Shown here one piece after another: positions 1 through 37,607 of a stretch of DNA of 64,000 bases. The notes below the pieces were generated by a model. It was not told where the DNA came from, searched no databases, and was given only the letters and a program-made list of their open reading frames with translations. Numbering within the stretch: position 1 is the stretch's first letter; each line of letters starts with the position of its first letter. This stretch comes from Arbacia lixula (lineage: Eukaryota > Echinodermata > Echinoidea > Arbacioida > Arbaciidae): positions 14,007,618 to 14,071,617 of the forward strand of contig OZ022576.1 in NCBI GenBank assembly GCA_963669155.1. The letters are read 5' to 3'. A program made the position numbers and the translations under genes.

Positions 1-13
1 TGGGCCAACATAC

Positions 14-24845
<24,832 letters not shown>

Positions 24846-26072
24846 TGTGTAGACGACGATGTTGACATGCACGCCGAGCGCCGCACCGTTTCTGTTGTTC
24901 TTACACAATCCACCGGTCGCACTCACTTCCTCCCTGTTATGTTACAGCCAGCGAGCCAAGGCGATCACGGTTTGGGGGAAAGCCCAGGCCGAAAATCCCC
25001 CGTGTCCCCTTGTTCCGTGTGCGGCTCTGCTCCTAAAAAGTCCTATGATGAGAGGCCAGTTCGACTCGGAATAAATGTCGACTGCTGGGAGATGGTAAAT
25101 TCTGTTGAGTACTAAAATAATCCTAACAGCCTCAGAAAGAACCAATTTAGCAAAAGTGCGATTCTCATCACTAAAAAGCCAAGCTTTAATGAATTGTATT
25201 CAGTTAATTCGACAACGAAGTTCCAATCGCCATTAAGTAAATCGAGATTCTTCTTTCTTCACATAGATTGTTGGATTGTGCGCAACTCAATCGCAGATGG
25301 CGCAGTTTCTTCTGTTTTGTTCTGTTTTGTTCTGTCTAGATACATGTAATATTAGAACAGAGTAGTGTCGAAAATAAATTACATGTATGAATGTTCTAGA
25401 TCTGTACAGGACTGGTGTAAAAAAAAATAATAATAAAAGGAGAAAGAAGACATTTTTAAAATATAATTGTCTGAAAGTTACGACTCGAATCAAACTGAAA
25501 TGTATATACTATTAAGTCAAAAGATGTCATTTTTTTACAGGCTGGCTTCGTGAGTCACCTTTGTGTATCTCACATGATCTATCAATTCCTCGTTCAACTG
25601 CCATCATAGTGTCATTAATGATTAATGATGCTTCTGGTAGAAAAGATCTTGTGGATTGACATGTGTGATGCACAATGGGCATTTGTGTTTTCTAACTTAA
25701 TTATCTGATATACACAGTTTTTTGGTCATTTTTTTTTCCTTAAGTGAAAATCGCACTAAACATAATCTTTTTAAATATTACACAAAAAATACTTTGATTC
25801 GAGCTGTATTTTTTTAAAATCATTTTTGATAAGCGTCAAAATTGTTGCTTTCTTCTTTACCAAGTACAATTTAAAAATTGTGACAATTTGATATTACTCA
25901 TAGCAATGCGGGGGAACTTTCATTTGTCAGCAAATGTGAATGGAATACCAATGGGCAGGTCAAATACCAATTTATCTGAACTGAAAATGGGGGGGGGGGG
26001 GGGGGGGAGGGTATCACAGACGTATTTCTCCTCTTTGTACCAAGGTGTGAATTGACCATTGGCTGTAACACA

Positions 26073-26460
26073 TAAAAGGCATAGTTCACCCTGAAAATAT
26101 GTTGGTTTCAATGAGAGGAGACACATGAAAGATATGTTAATGAAAAGTTTGATGAAAATCCGTCAAAGCATAAGAAAGTTGTGATTTTTTTTAAGTTTTG
26201 ATTTTGTGACGTCACGTTCGAGGTTCTCTGCCATATGTTGTGTACATTTTTTTTCTCGAAAATGAGCATTTTCTAAAAAGAGCATGAACCCTATTACCCA
26301 TTCATTCGATAAATCTTTAGAAATACGTTTTTTCACATATACCTAAACGAAAAAAAAAGCAAAAAGATAATTTATGGGATGACACCTCGCGTGTGGCATC
26401 ACAAAACTAAAATTTCAAAAGATAAAAAATCTTTCTTATCGTTAGGCCTAATAAGAACTT
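26073..26460. mobile_element. AAGGGATAGTTCA-family element, tandem unit 1
   Basis: The start aaaaggcatagttcaccctg, the arm atccgtcaaagcataagaaa and the reverse arm at the right (tttcttatcgttaggc) mark the family. It is followed by a C-rich block (26630-26700) and an (AG)n tract that ends at 26775. Confidence 0.7.
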
Positions 26461-26776
26461 TTTCAAAATCATGTCAAACACTGTAGATGACCAGCTTGAG
26501 GTGCAATTTTTGCGCAGGTTGGACTCCATGATCACTATTATCGTACCATAATATACATTTTATTCACTACTAGAATGTACGCTGCTCCACTCTTAAAACT
26601 CTACACATGCGTTTGAAACATTGCATGCCATGCCCCCCCCCCTCCCTTGCCACTCTTCCCACTTTCCTCTCTTCCCACTCCCCCAACACCCATCCCATAG
26701 ATATCATTCCATTCCTAAGACGAGTTTAAGCATTGACAATTGGTATACAAAGAGAGAGAGAGAGAGAGAGAGAGAC

Positions 26777-27260
26777 ATAAAAGGCATAGTTCGACTTTGA
26801 AATATGTTGGTTTCAATGAGAGGAGACACATGAAAGATATGTTGATAAAAAGTTTGATGAAAATCCGTCAAAGCATAAGAAAGTTATGATTTTTTTTAAA
26901 GTTTTGATTTTGTGACGTCACGTTCGAGCTGTTCTCCCATATGTCGCGTACACTTTTTTTTCTCCAAAATGAGCATTTTCTAAAAAGAGCGTGCAGCCTA
27001 TTGCCCATGCATTCGATAAATCATTAGAAATACGTTTTTTTCACATATACCTGAACGAAAAAAAAAAATCATTCCGTTATGAAAAACAGAAAAAAAGTAA
27101 TTTGTGGAATTATTTTGTACTGAAGATAATTTATGGGATGACACCTTGCACGTGGCGTCACAAAACTAAAATTTCAAAAGATCAAGAAACTTTCTTATCG
27201 TTAGACGGATTCTCGTCAAACCTTGACGAATGTTTTTTTTTTTCACGTTTCTGTTTTAAT
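26777..27260. mobile_element. AAGGGATAGTTCA-family element, tandem unit 2
   Basis: Nearly the same sequence as unit 1, again followed by ctgctccactcttaaaactc, the same C-rich block and (AG)n (27460-27700). The element and its flank were therefore duplicated together, not inserted twice. Confidence 0.75.
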
Positions 27261-27644
27261 TGAAATTGGTATAACTATAACTGGTATAGCCTTCGGTCCA
27301 TTTCCCCATCTCTAGCTTCCATTATTATCAAAGCGACTTCTACCCTTCTTCGGAACCGTCTTTCTTGCTTTTCACGGATGAGCTAATGCCAAAGAACAAT
27401 CAATATACTCACATTATTTATAGGCCTATTAAGAATTATTAAGAATTATTATTACGCTGCTCCACTCTTAAAACTCTACATACGCGTTTAAAACATTGCA
27501 TGCCATACCCCCCCTCCCTTGCCACTCTTCCCACTTGCCCCTCTTCCCACTCCCCCAACAACCATCCCATATCTTTGAAATTAATGCTCGAGTCAACGAG
27601 TTTCTCCATTTCTAAGACGAGTTAAAGCATTGACAATTGGTATA

Positions 27645-27646
<2 letters not shown>

Positions 27647-27709
<63 letters not shown>

Positions 27710-27805
27710 AGAGACAGACAGAGAGAGAGAGAGAGACAGACAGAGAGAGAGAGAGAGACAGACAGAGAGAGACAGACAGAGAGACAGAGAGACGGGGGGG
27801 GGGGG
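27647..27805. repeat. (AG)n / AGAC simple repeat with a G-run
   Basis: An (AG)n tract passes into gacagaga units and ends in a run of G. Arg/Glu and Ser/Leu reading frames over it are artefacts. Confidence 0.95.
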
Positions 27806-27883
27806 GGTGAAGACAATGGCGGATATCAAAATACTCCACAGAATAACAATAAACACAAAACCTTAGTAGCTTAATACCACTAG

Positions 27884-27889
27884 TTTATT
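27884..27889 (-). terminator. Possible poly(A) signal of the KASH-like gene
   Basis: TTTATT on the plus strand is AATAAA on the minus strand, about 350 bases after the stop codon at 28236. No downstream element was verified. Confidence 0.4.
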
Positions 27890-28235
27890 CTACTACACGG
27901 AATACATCTGCATTGTTGTTATATGTGCATTTGTTTAGGATTTGTTCACGGCATGATAAAGATTACCAAAGAATAGTATTACGACATCTCATTGCTCAAT
28001 GCACAATCACATGATTCGTTCCTTATTCTTCCATTATAAATGTTCGTTATGTTGAATGGATTAATCAGCTTTCAGTGCCAAGGTGCAAAATAAGTTAACA
28101 CAAATTATCGTGTGTTCATTGTCACGGGAAGAAATGAAAGTATTTTTTAGCATGAATTTCCACCAGTGTCCCCTTTTCTTATTTTAGCTGTTTGCTGATT
28201 CTCTTTGTTCAGAAATCATTAGCCATGCCTCCTTG

Positions 28236-31200
28236 CTAAATTGGAGGCTGTTTGAGATGACGGATGTTGCTGTGAATGTTAATGAATCTCTCTACCGCAT
28301 ATTCCACATCGCATCTCGAACATCGGCTCGTGATTTTACAAATCAAAAACGACCTTGCTACAAACGAAATAAAGACAATGGCGCAAATCAGCAGAAGTAG
28401 ATAAAACATAATTTTGTAGGTCGTTCGTACTAATTTTTGTGACTTTCTTTGCAAGCTCAGAACCACTGGAGTGGTGATTTGGGTGATTGCTTTTTTCTCG
28501 TTAAAAACTTTCTTTGGATGAGAGTGTGTTGTCGTATCACTAATTTCGTCGTCAACACTTTGACGGTTCTCTGAAACAAGGGTGATTGTGTCTTCCTCGT
28601 TAAGAGCTTTCTTTGGATGAGAGCGTGTTGAGGTATCACTAACTTCGTCGTCAACACTTTGCCGTTTTTCTGAAACAAGAGGGATTGTGTTTTCCTCGTT
28701 TAGAGCTTTCTTTGGATGAGAGCGTGTTGTCCTATCACTAATTTCGTCGTGAGCACTTTGTTGGTTCTCTGAATCAAGAGGCACACGTTCATTGTCGGTC
28801 TTCACACTGTCACGGTCCGGCTCAGATCGTAAGCTAGACGAGCTGTCGTTCTTCTGGTGCGGTTGATGGACAGATAATTTGCCCTGTTTAGTTGTCTTTT
28901 CGTCACCGCTGCTAAAGCGTCTCCGTTGTCGCTTCTTTCGAAGACACTTGCGAACGAAACTTTTGGAAGAATACTTGCCTCTACTTGTACGTTTATGTAC
29001 GACTGTCTCCACCGTCTCTTCTGAAATGAGATCTGACGGGGCTGACCTTTTAACTCGTTTGGGATGGGGAATATCTGGAGCTAAGTTTTGACTGTCTTCG
29101 TTAGGGTCTCCTAATTGTTCCGGTACATCTCTTGATCTTTTGCGAACTCTTTTCGTCATCCGTACCGACTGACTTTTGTACGAAGCATCTTTCTTGGAGT
29201 GAACATCATTAGGTGTATTGTCGCTTGAACCATCCATTCCAAACTTTCTCAAAATATTGTCAAGACTCGTATTTCCGTCTGCTTCGCTCTCTGAGCTGGT
29301 TAAGACCTTCTTTGGGAGAGGAGGTCGTCTCGTGACTCTCTTTGGAATCCGACGCTTCCCTCCGCCCAGTTTCCCAAACATCTTGACAGGCTCGACCAAG
29401 GAGGACTCGGTTTTCTGGCTCTCCACCCACCCACTGCTTTCACCTGTGCGCATAATGGAGTAAGCTGTATCATGGTCGTCAGGTCTCCCATCCGTAGTTA
29501 CAGATGTAGTTAGAATGTCAGTGCTGTCGATATTTTTATTAGAACTAGCAGAAGAGGATGAAGGCGTGTCTCGCTCCTGCAGATGGGGAATATGAGTAAC
29601 TACCCGCTTTTTGTCGTCATCCCAACCACCATCGTCTCCTGCCACATTTGTTGGGAAGCCAATAGAGGGCGTGATTTTTTCTGACTGCCGAAGACGTCTT
29701 TGCTTCCCCGGCGACAATGATTTGCATCCTTTCTTTGAAATCTCACGATTCTTCTTTTTGTTGGTAGCACCGATAACTTCCTTCTTCTCCAATAGCTCTA
29801 CCGTTTCTTCTCTGATTGCTGTTTCACTCTCTGTCTTTTCGTTCCATTGCAAAACATGCAAGGTCTTATTTCGATCTGAAATTGTAAGAGGAGCAATGAA
29901 ACATATGAGTATTTACTCTGACGACTTGGAAAAGATATCATAATATGTTATAAGTTTGAACCAAGCATGGTCACTTTTAAACTCTGGTAAAGAGAAAATT
30001 GTGAAGGAAGTCCAACTTTTTCGTTCCCTTTCCATCCAGAAATCTATAATGGTCAACATGACCAATAGACACTAATAAAATCAACATGGTTGTCAAGCAC
30101 TATCAAATAGGGAATGCTGTTGCAAAATAACAATTTTAGTAACTGAAATATTTAAATTAAAAAGGAGATTCCGACAAATACCTCATAATACCGGGTGTTG
30201 CATAACGAATGAGAAATAGTTTTCGAGAAACCTATTTAAATGCACAAGATTATTCATCCTCCGCAATCATGGTAATGGAAGAGAATGCAAGCACCGTATA
30301 TCGATATCGCGTTCCCCACCACTAACACCCACACCCCCCTTTCCTTTATTCAAACACTAATTTAATGAAATATCAATATCACCCTCTTGGTTTAGAGCTT
30401 ACGGGAGAGCTTTACGTCGTTGCCGCATGTTATCAACTTTGGCAATGATGCAAACAAACCACTGTGAAAGATGACATTGTTTTTCTCTGATCATTAAATC
30501 ACAATTGCCAATAATCTTAGTTTCGTTGCTGTGAAGTTTAGATTTAAATGTTTTTCAATATTTCATTCATTTCTAGACGAACCTATCGATGCGTTTGTAC
30601 AATTCCTGACGTGATCATGATTGATGTAGTTCGTGAATTTATCTTTTTTCTGTCATGTAAAAACCGATATTACGTCAATGCAAGTGATCGTTCTGATCAT
30701 GATTTCAGTTCTAGTTTTCAAATGTTATCAACCTCACCTTTTTGCCGGACCGCTTTGTTCACCTCACGTCGTTTTGTACATTTCTGGAGTGACATCTGCT
30801 TTGCTCCTGCGTCGGATTCATCGGCTGAGTCCGGTTCCTCCCCTTTGGGATGTGCAGTGTGGTTTCTGCTGGTACCAGCTCTTTCCGGGGGGCCAACAGC
30901 CTTTTCTATCAGGGATGAAAACTCCTCAGCGTCTTCTCGTGTTAAGAGGTCACTAGAATCTAGGTACCCCTGGAATACTTCTCGTGGAGTGGAGGAAACC
31001 TGATTTTGTCGTTCATGTGCGTAGTTCAATTCGTTTTCAAGGCGCCTTGTCTGCGTACTTTGTTGCTTTGATGATCTAGAAAAATCTACGATTTCCCTGT
31101 TTGTCACCCCATATCGGATATCATCCTTCGCCGTAATAGCAAGATGCTCGTCACGACCTCGAAGTTGTCTCGCTGATCTCTCGCACTGCCCCTCCGCCTT

Positions 31201-31977
31201 ACTCCATACTCCACCGCGCTGGCCCTCGATTCTGAGGAACACGTTCCTCCCACCCCTCAGGCGCTCGAGCCAGGCCAGCGTCGTTTCGTCAGCCGACGTG
31301 CTGTCGCTGTCGAATCGCTTCCGCTGCACCCTTTCTAGCTGCCGCCTCAAGGTGGACTTGAAACTGCCCAGGGTAATTTTGTACGCCTGAGACTTGTGTC
31401 TTTGTCTAATCTCCCGGATGTCTATCAGGTACTCTTCCGTAGTCTCAACGGTTTCCGCATCTGGTGTGTCTTCGTCCAGCGAGTTGGTATGTTGAGAAGA
31501 TGACGAGGAGAGCTCGTCACCAATGCTTTCGCTGTCCCCTTCTTCCTGTAATGAACATGATCAAGACCATGGTAAAGAACAAAAGTGTCCCATTTGCAAA
31601 GATCATGAAACTTGGCTGTGGACCATAACGCACAGCGGTCTCCGGTCGGCTCTAAGTTTCGGACATCCTGCCCAAAACCATCTCAAAATTTAGCGATTGC
31701 GAAACTCTACGTTTTGACCTGCAAAATGGACACGCTGGTTTGTGGGTCAAGTTTATGTCCGCCATATCAACCAACATTGAATCTGCGTTATGACGTGCGC
31801 CCGTGGCAGTTAGAAATCAACAAAGCTTCGATGTTCGAGCATATATAGGCCGCATCTATCTGCCGATGGTGACGCAAACGGTCTATCCCAGACGTAACTA
31901 ATCATAATCTGATTGATACACATCATTCACACTCTATTTTTACATGACTGTCTGTGTGTTGTTTTCTTATATACATG

Positions 31978-32031
<54 letters not shown>

Positions 32032-32854
32032 TAACTTAAAATCTAGAAAAGTGTACTATTACATTGTACTTCATTAAATCATTTCAGGAAGAATATAATT
32101 TACAAGTGCGAGATGGATATAATCAATATAACTATAATAAGGAAGAAATCAAGGATATATTTTTAAGACCGAGAAGAGCAGTAATTTGTTGTAAGCATAG
32201 AGATTTTCAATTTAAGTTATTACATGGGGCCCTATATACTAAAGATCACCTCTTTAGATTTGGATTTGTAACTGGCAAATTGTGTTCCTTTTTTTAAAAA
32301 GGAGGATGAGACGTATTCACACCTTTTTCTGTTTTGTGCACACGTTCAAAGAATTTGGCAAGAAATTACAAATAGATTGAATTTAAACGAATTAGACATC
32401 AATAACTGGAAATTAATTTTCATGGGGATCCAAGGAAATTCTCAAAGAATCAAAATGTGCAATTCCATTATCCTTATCATAAAATACATCATATATTTTT
32501 CGAGAATAAAAGGAATGCTTCCTTCCATGAAAAAAATCTTAAAGATAATTTCGGACTATAAAAATAGGGAAGAGAAGTTAGCGATCAAAAGTTGTAAATT
32601 AGGGTTACAATTACAGAAATGGGAAGAATTGAACATTTAGAGGACTTATAGCATTTGTATTTTCTTATTTGTTCTGGGTGGTTACCCTTCTAAATATCCA
32701 TAATGCTCGCCTGACAGCATCAGTTCCATTTCCGTATTTCTTGAGCGCGTGAGGGAATGGGGGCAGTTACACCGGACATGGGGGGAGGGGGGGGGGGGGG
32801 GGGAAGGTGGACTTATATGTATTGTGTGGGGGTGGATATGTTCGGGGGGGGGGG

Positions 32855-32916
<62 letters not shown>

Positions 32917-33277
32917 ATGGGTATGTGTTAAGCGTGGGTGAGTGTGTTTTCATATAACTTCCTCAAAATCATTGTGATTAAAAAGGATATGTAAATGGAA
33001 AAAAATGGTATAATTTGAAATTTATGTAATTTTGTCTATATCACTAGTCCTATAACTGTTAAAGAAAATGTTAAAGAATTTGTATAGATGGATTCAAGTT
33101 TATTCATTTTTTCGGATTTATTTAACTTATGTTATTTCATAATCAAGTAAAACTGTTTATGAATGATAAAATGTAAAAAATGAATATTGAATTAACTATG
33201 TAAATGATTTCATGGGATATATTATTGTCATGTGGTATGAGGAAGAAATAAAATACGATTTAAAACAAAAAAGGTGT

Positions 33278-33336
<59 letters not shown>

Positions 33337-34336
33337 TGTTAGTTTGTGGTTGTGGCTTTTGATGTGTGTATTCACTTTGTTGTTTCATACGTGGTACTAT
33401 GATGTTACATACCTTTAAATGTATTTTGTTCACGTAATGTTAATTCGTTAATGGTACCTCCTGCTTACTCAAGCCTTGTGCTTTTTCTTCGGAGGTCTCC
33501 GTCATCTATGCTTTTTCTCAAATGTATTGATTTGTATTTTTATGTTTTTCTTTGATGAAAATAAAATAAAATTGAATTGAATTAAATTGAATTCTTTAAA
33601 CACCGAAACTAATGCACACGCGTGCCGTCAGACCCGATGATTGGGTTCACTTTGTCATACACTTTGTCATACTTTCATACTGTCGCGTGAATATTTCCAT
33701 ATGATTTCCTGGACCCGGGCAATTCAATTTTATTTTTATCAAAGTAAAAACATCAAAATACAAAGCAATACATTTTAGAAAATAAATACACACATCAAAA
33801 GCCACTTAACCACAAACTAACACACACACACACACACACACATGAAAACAACAACAAAACACAGACAGTCATATACAAATGGAGTTTGAATGATGTGTAT
33901 CATCAGATTATGATTAGTTACGTCTGGGGTAGACCGTTTGCTTCACCATCAGCAGAAAGATGCGGCCTATGCTCGAACATCAAAGTTTCGCTGATTTCTA
34001 ACTGCCATAGCACGGGCTCACGTCATAAGGCAAATTCAATTTTGGTTGATATGGCGGACATAAACCTGGTTTTATTTCATTAGTATTCTATTATTTAAAC
34101 CAGACTTTCTGTCTAATTCAATTTTATTTATGTAGAATTTATGTCTGAAGAAAACAATCATTTTGTTGTGGGTAAACCACCAGCTGTGGAATGCAGCAAC
34201 TCTCGTAGAACTTTCACACAACCTTTGGTTGCCATCTATTTCACAAGAACAAAAAATGTTCACCTTTCTCGGTCAGACGCATTCAATTTCATCAAATTAA
34301 CGATGGCAATATGAATGAAAACAGATCACTTACCAT
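28236..34336 (-). CDS. Unrecognised tail-anchored protein with a KASH-like C-terminus
   Basis: Three-part model: ATG at 34336-34334 immediately before a gtaagt donor, exon 31545-30738 (808 nt), exon 29875-28236 (1,640 nt). Phases 0 and 1 join cleanly and give 816 residues. The body is hydrophilic and probably disordered, with Ser/Glu-rich and Arg/Lys-rich blocks (KCLRKKRQRRR, RMTKRVRKRSRD). Three 33-residue repeats occupy 637-735. One hydrophobic segment (about 759-777, IMFYLLLLICAIVFISFVA) is followed by a tail with three cysteines (CKITSRCSRC) ending KQPPI. KASH proteins have such a tail, usually ending PPPX, in the nuclear envelope lumen. Function is inferred only from shape; the family was not recognised. 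The start is supported by the splice join (A at -3, G at +4) but not proven. Confidence 0.6.
28482..28778 (-). repeat. Three 99-bp coding repeats (33 residues each)
   Basis: Residues 637-735 of the model consist of three units sharing the pattern S-x-Q-S-x-x-D-E-x-S-D, then RSHPKKALNEE. The units are similar at both protein and DNA level, so they arose by fairly recent tandem duplication. Each unit mixes an acidic half and a basic half. Confidence 0.9.
31748..31973 (+). repeat. Outer inverted-repeat arm, left
   Basis: From gtttatgtccgccatatcaa to atgactgtctgtg, this matches the reverse complement of 33868-34068 with a few small indels. The arm contains no protein signature. It lies in intron 1 of the KASH-like gene. 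Confidence 0.8.
32031..33595 (+). mobile_element. LINE 3' end (L1/Tx1-like), 5'-truncated
   Basis: Frames at 32064-32297 and 32377-32640 carry the C-terminal part of a LINE ORF2: FQFKLLHGALYTKDHLFRFG, a CSFF knuckle and ETYSHLFLFCAHVQRIWQEI, which is the zf-RVT region after reverse transcriptase. A frame change separates the two parts, and the first knuckle lacks its second cysteine. The 3' UTR holds G-runs and (TG)n, and the end is an A-rich ataaaataaaattgaattg tail. This is a dead fragment. Confidence 0.75.
32858..32914. repeat. (TG)n microsatellite in the LINE 3' UTR
   Basis: More than 25 TG units following two G-runs. Similar (TG)n tracts lie at about 31999-32031 and 33277-33340. Confidence 0.95.
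33720..33862 (-). mobile_element. Inverted remnant of the same LINE 3' end
   Basis: Its reverse complement matches the LINE tail (ctttgataaaaataaaattg, gcttttgatgtgtgtatt) and then runs directly into (TG)n and the outer arm. The LINE body is missing between two (TG)n tracts. Confidence 0.75.
33868..34068 (-). repeat. Outer inverted-repeat arm, right
   Basis: Partner of 31748-31973; see that entry. Both arms plus LINE ends form a 2.3-kb imperfect palindrome. Confidence 0.8.
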
Positions 34337-36139
34337 ATTTGTTGTTTCTGTCTTCAAGTTGTCTTTAAAATCATAATCTACACCCTAAATTTGACATATA
34401 ACATATACTTAAGTGTTTACTACCCATGTAGTATGCATCGTGACGATTTCTTCGACTGACTTTGTGTTTACGGTGTGTTTTGTATGGGAAGAAACTATTA
34501 TAGCAACGAAATATATTGTGATTATTGCGCGTGCGCGAGTTGATGCGCATTGTGACGCGACAATGATGTATTGTGGGTGGGTTAAGGAGGATGGCCGAGA
34601 AAAATAAAATTTTAAAAGTGCTGTTCTCATTTACGTACTCCATTGAGTGAAACGTCCTGAGTATAATTTAGAAAGAGTGCCAGTATTACCCTCCGGCATA
34701 ATTATCACTTATAATAGTTCTCAAAAAAGAGAGTCAACACGGATACATTAGCCAAGCATTCGGTTGAAAATAATTATTGAAAAAGAGCGTCCTTATAGAC
34801 TAACAAAACTTCTCACTAATAGACCGACATTATGATGGCTGCATAGATGATGCAGAAGGAATTTTACATGCATTGATGAGAAACTAATTGTGCCAACGTT
34901 TTGCCCACAAGACTAATTATTACGTAATATATTGGGCGGGAATGCCCATAATTTCTCTCTCAGTGTAGGCTAATGCTGCAACACATGTGCAGTTCATCGA
35001 TCATCATGTCTAGAAAGCTGCCTTTTAAGAGGCATGTACAATCGTATTTTATTGGAAGAATATATTATACCGAAGCTAGCTGTGAGTGGGGTGTGAACAT
35101 GACTTTTTTTTGCGTGCCTGAAAGTTGGGGTTGTAGTTGAGGCGGCACATTGTGCAATATAAAATACGCGGCAGTTTTCAACATAACTGTTTTGCAAGTG
35201 CCTTCTGAAGCAACAATGCAAAACATCTTATTGCAAATTGAAACTTGGAGATATATCAATCTTGACCCTGACTGCATTTCTTGCCCAATGTTGAGAGATA
35301 CTGTGTTGAATCCGCATTTTATAGATTAATGGTTGTATGTAGGTCTATATACCTTTATTCTTTGTCAATGTAATACTTCTCTGATTAAATGAAGAAAATG
35401 TGTGTGTGTGTGTGGGGGGGGGGGGTGTATGTCTCAGTAATTACCATGGACATACTGTTTGAAGCACTGTACTCGACACAAACTCCATAACATATTATTT
35501 AGGGTCTTTAAACCCCACGCCAAAAATGAATGAAATTGATACTGATATCATCCGCGTTCGAAGTCGAGCGGTGCGTGCATCCATCTCGTGCTTCCATCTC
35601 CAAAGCAACGTCATAAAGCTACGTGCACGAAGTCTGCTTTACTAGGGCCAGGGCCTAGGATAGCCGCCGCGGCCGAACCAAAAAAGGAGGGAATTCAAAA
35701 CCGGTTGCGGTACACCGCGGTACCGTACCTCGATGCAAATACGTAAACTAACTACGGTACACTCGGAACCTCGTACTCGGAGAGCGACTGGCTTATTTCA
35801 GTCCCATGCAGTAATACCGATGTTTGCTCTGGACAGTTTTGATGGTTGCTGGTTTTGTTCATTCTCGACTGAATAAAGTCACCAACAATATTGGAGATTC
35901 TGTTTTGTAAGTATTTAGTGTGTGTGATGTTGCAAAATGACAACCTATTGGCTGTATTATTGTTTAAAAGTGAAATATTAAGCCAATTGTTAAATTAGGT
36001 AGATCTATAGCGTCTAGACTAGACTCTGAGTCTGACTGAGTCTAAACAAGTAAGACTAGATCTGGATTCTGAAAAGAAACTAGACCTTGGCTCTACTACT
36101 AGTCTAGAGAGAGTTTGGTGTGACTCTAACTCTGTCTCT

Positions 36140-37350
36140 TAAAGGGATAGTTCACCCTGAAATTATTTTTGTTTCAATAAAAGCAGACACATGAAAAGAT
36201 CATATAGGCCTAGTCGAAGTGAAGGTTTGAAAGTGAGTTTTGTTTTTGTTTTAAAATTTTGATTTTGTGATGTCCCATACAAGGTCATGGAGATGCTCTC
36301 CGATAAATGTGTAAGACAGTATACCCTATTACCGATCATTCAAGTTTTGCCCTTCTCAATTTCAATTTTCAATAACAGTACTTCAAATCTTTACAGTCAT
36401 GACATGACAGTCTACATTGTAATTTGTTTACTAAATTCCAATGAGCATGCTGTGGACATTTTACGTTGATATGACTGTTTCACAACAATGGCTATGGGAA
36501 TGGACTGGAGCCGTCTCAATGTTTTCTCACAATTATGTAACATCTATTGGGTTAAATACCAACAATATATATTCCTATAGAAAAGTTAAAACTGCACACA
36601 CATCAGTCCACGTTGGATTCTCAGTGCTTTTACTATGTGTGGGTCAGCTCAACAACTGTGCGCGATGTCAAAACAGATATGATATGAGAAGCTTGCACAT
36701 TTTGATTGCGTGTTGGTGGAATCGTTGCTAATAGTAAAGGTCGATCAAGCTAGTTTATTAAGCTCTGTAATTTTCTGCTTGACAAAAGTATTAGGTTGCT
36801 GCATATTTTCATGAATTTCTGTGTTTAATTTGCCTGCAAATGTTCACATTGTAACTTTAATTGAGACTCAAGAATGTTGATCAAAATTGTCATCAAATCC
36901 TAAAGGACTAGATTATTTCCAATATTTTGGGGTAATATCAATTTAAATATGCAGAGGTTCTACAGGTAAATAGATTTCTACAACCTTTGCAGCTCGAAAA
37001 TGTGTGTCAATTTACTTCACAGAGTGAAATCAACTGATTGGTAAAAGTGTCCTTGGCTCAACATTTTTTTTGCGAAATATGCATTTTCTAAAAAAAATAT
37101 TATCCTTGGACGTATGCATTTGATACATCATTAGCAATACGTTTTTACACATCTATCTGTATGAAAAAAAAACATTCCGTTGTCAAAAACAGAAAAAGAG
37201 CAATTTATGTAATTATATTGTACACAGCATATGGGAGATCAGCTCGCACATGACGTCAGGAAATTGAAATGTCAAACTCTAACAATTCTAATCTTTCTTT
37301 TCCTTTCATCGATTTTTGTCAAACCTTCAATAATATGTTTCTTTCATGTT
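36140..37350. mobile_element. Diverged AAGGGATAGTTCA-family element split by about 750 bp
   Basis: The left arm aaagggatagttcaccctga is at 36140. Inner family sequence (gcattttctaaaaaaaatat, acacatctatctgtatg) and the other arm appear only from about 37070. The intervening DNA has no counterpart in the other copies. Confidence 0.5.
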
Positions 37351-37607
37351 TGTTTTAGCCCCAAAAGCATCATGTTTTATGCTGAACTGGACAAAATATA
37401 CCGCGGTTTAAAACTGTGGCTCCTTCCCTTTCTTCCCTTTCCCTTTCCCTATGCCAATTCCTTTGAGCTGGAGTGTACATGCTTAATATTATGTAAATCT
37501 GGCTTTCCAACAGCAACAAGACAAGTGACATGGTTTGACAAAGACCTGACTCAATCTCCATTATAGAATGTTATCTGCTGGCTAGAATGTAACAACATGT
37601 TACTGTT

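Larger units (their letters stand above)
24846..27880. other. Intergenic region between USP19 start and the 3' end of the next gene
   Basis: This contains the USP19 5' flank. A moderately GC-rich stretch at about 24850-25040 is probably the 5' UTR and promoter; no TATA box was recognised. A duplicated transposon block (26073-27700) and a G-tract at 25988-26007 follow. No convincing coding exon is seen; the small frames are short and lack splice context. Confidence 0.6.

Noticed and set aside
27593-27866. Arg/Glu and Ser/Leu open frames on both strands
   Set aside because: They are produced by the (AG)n and GACA repeats.
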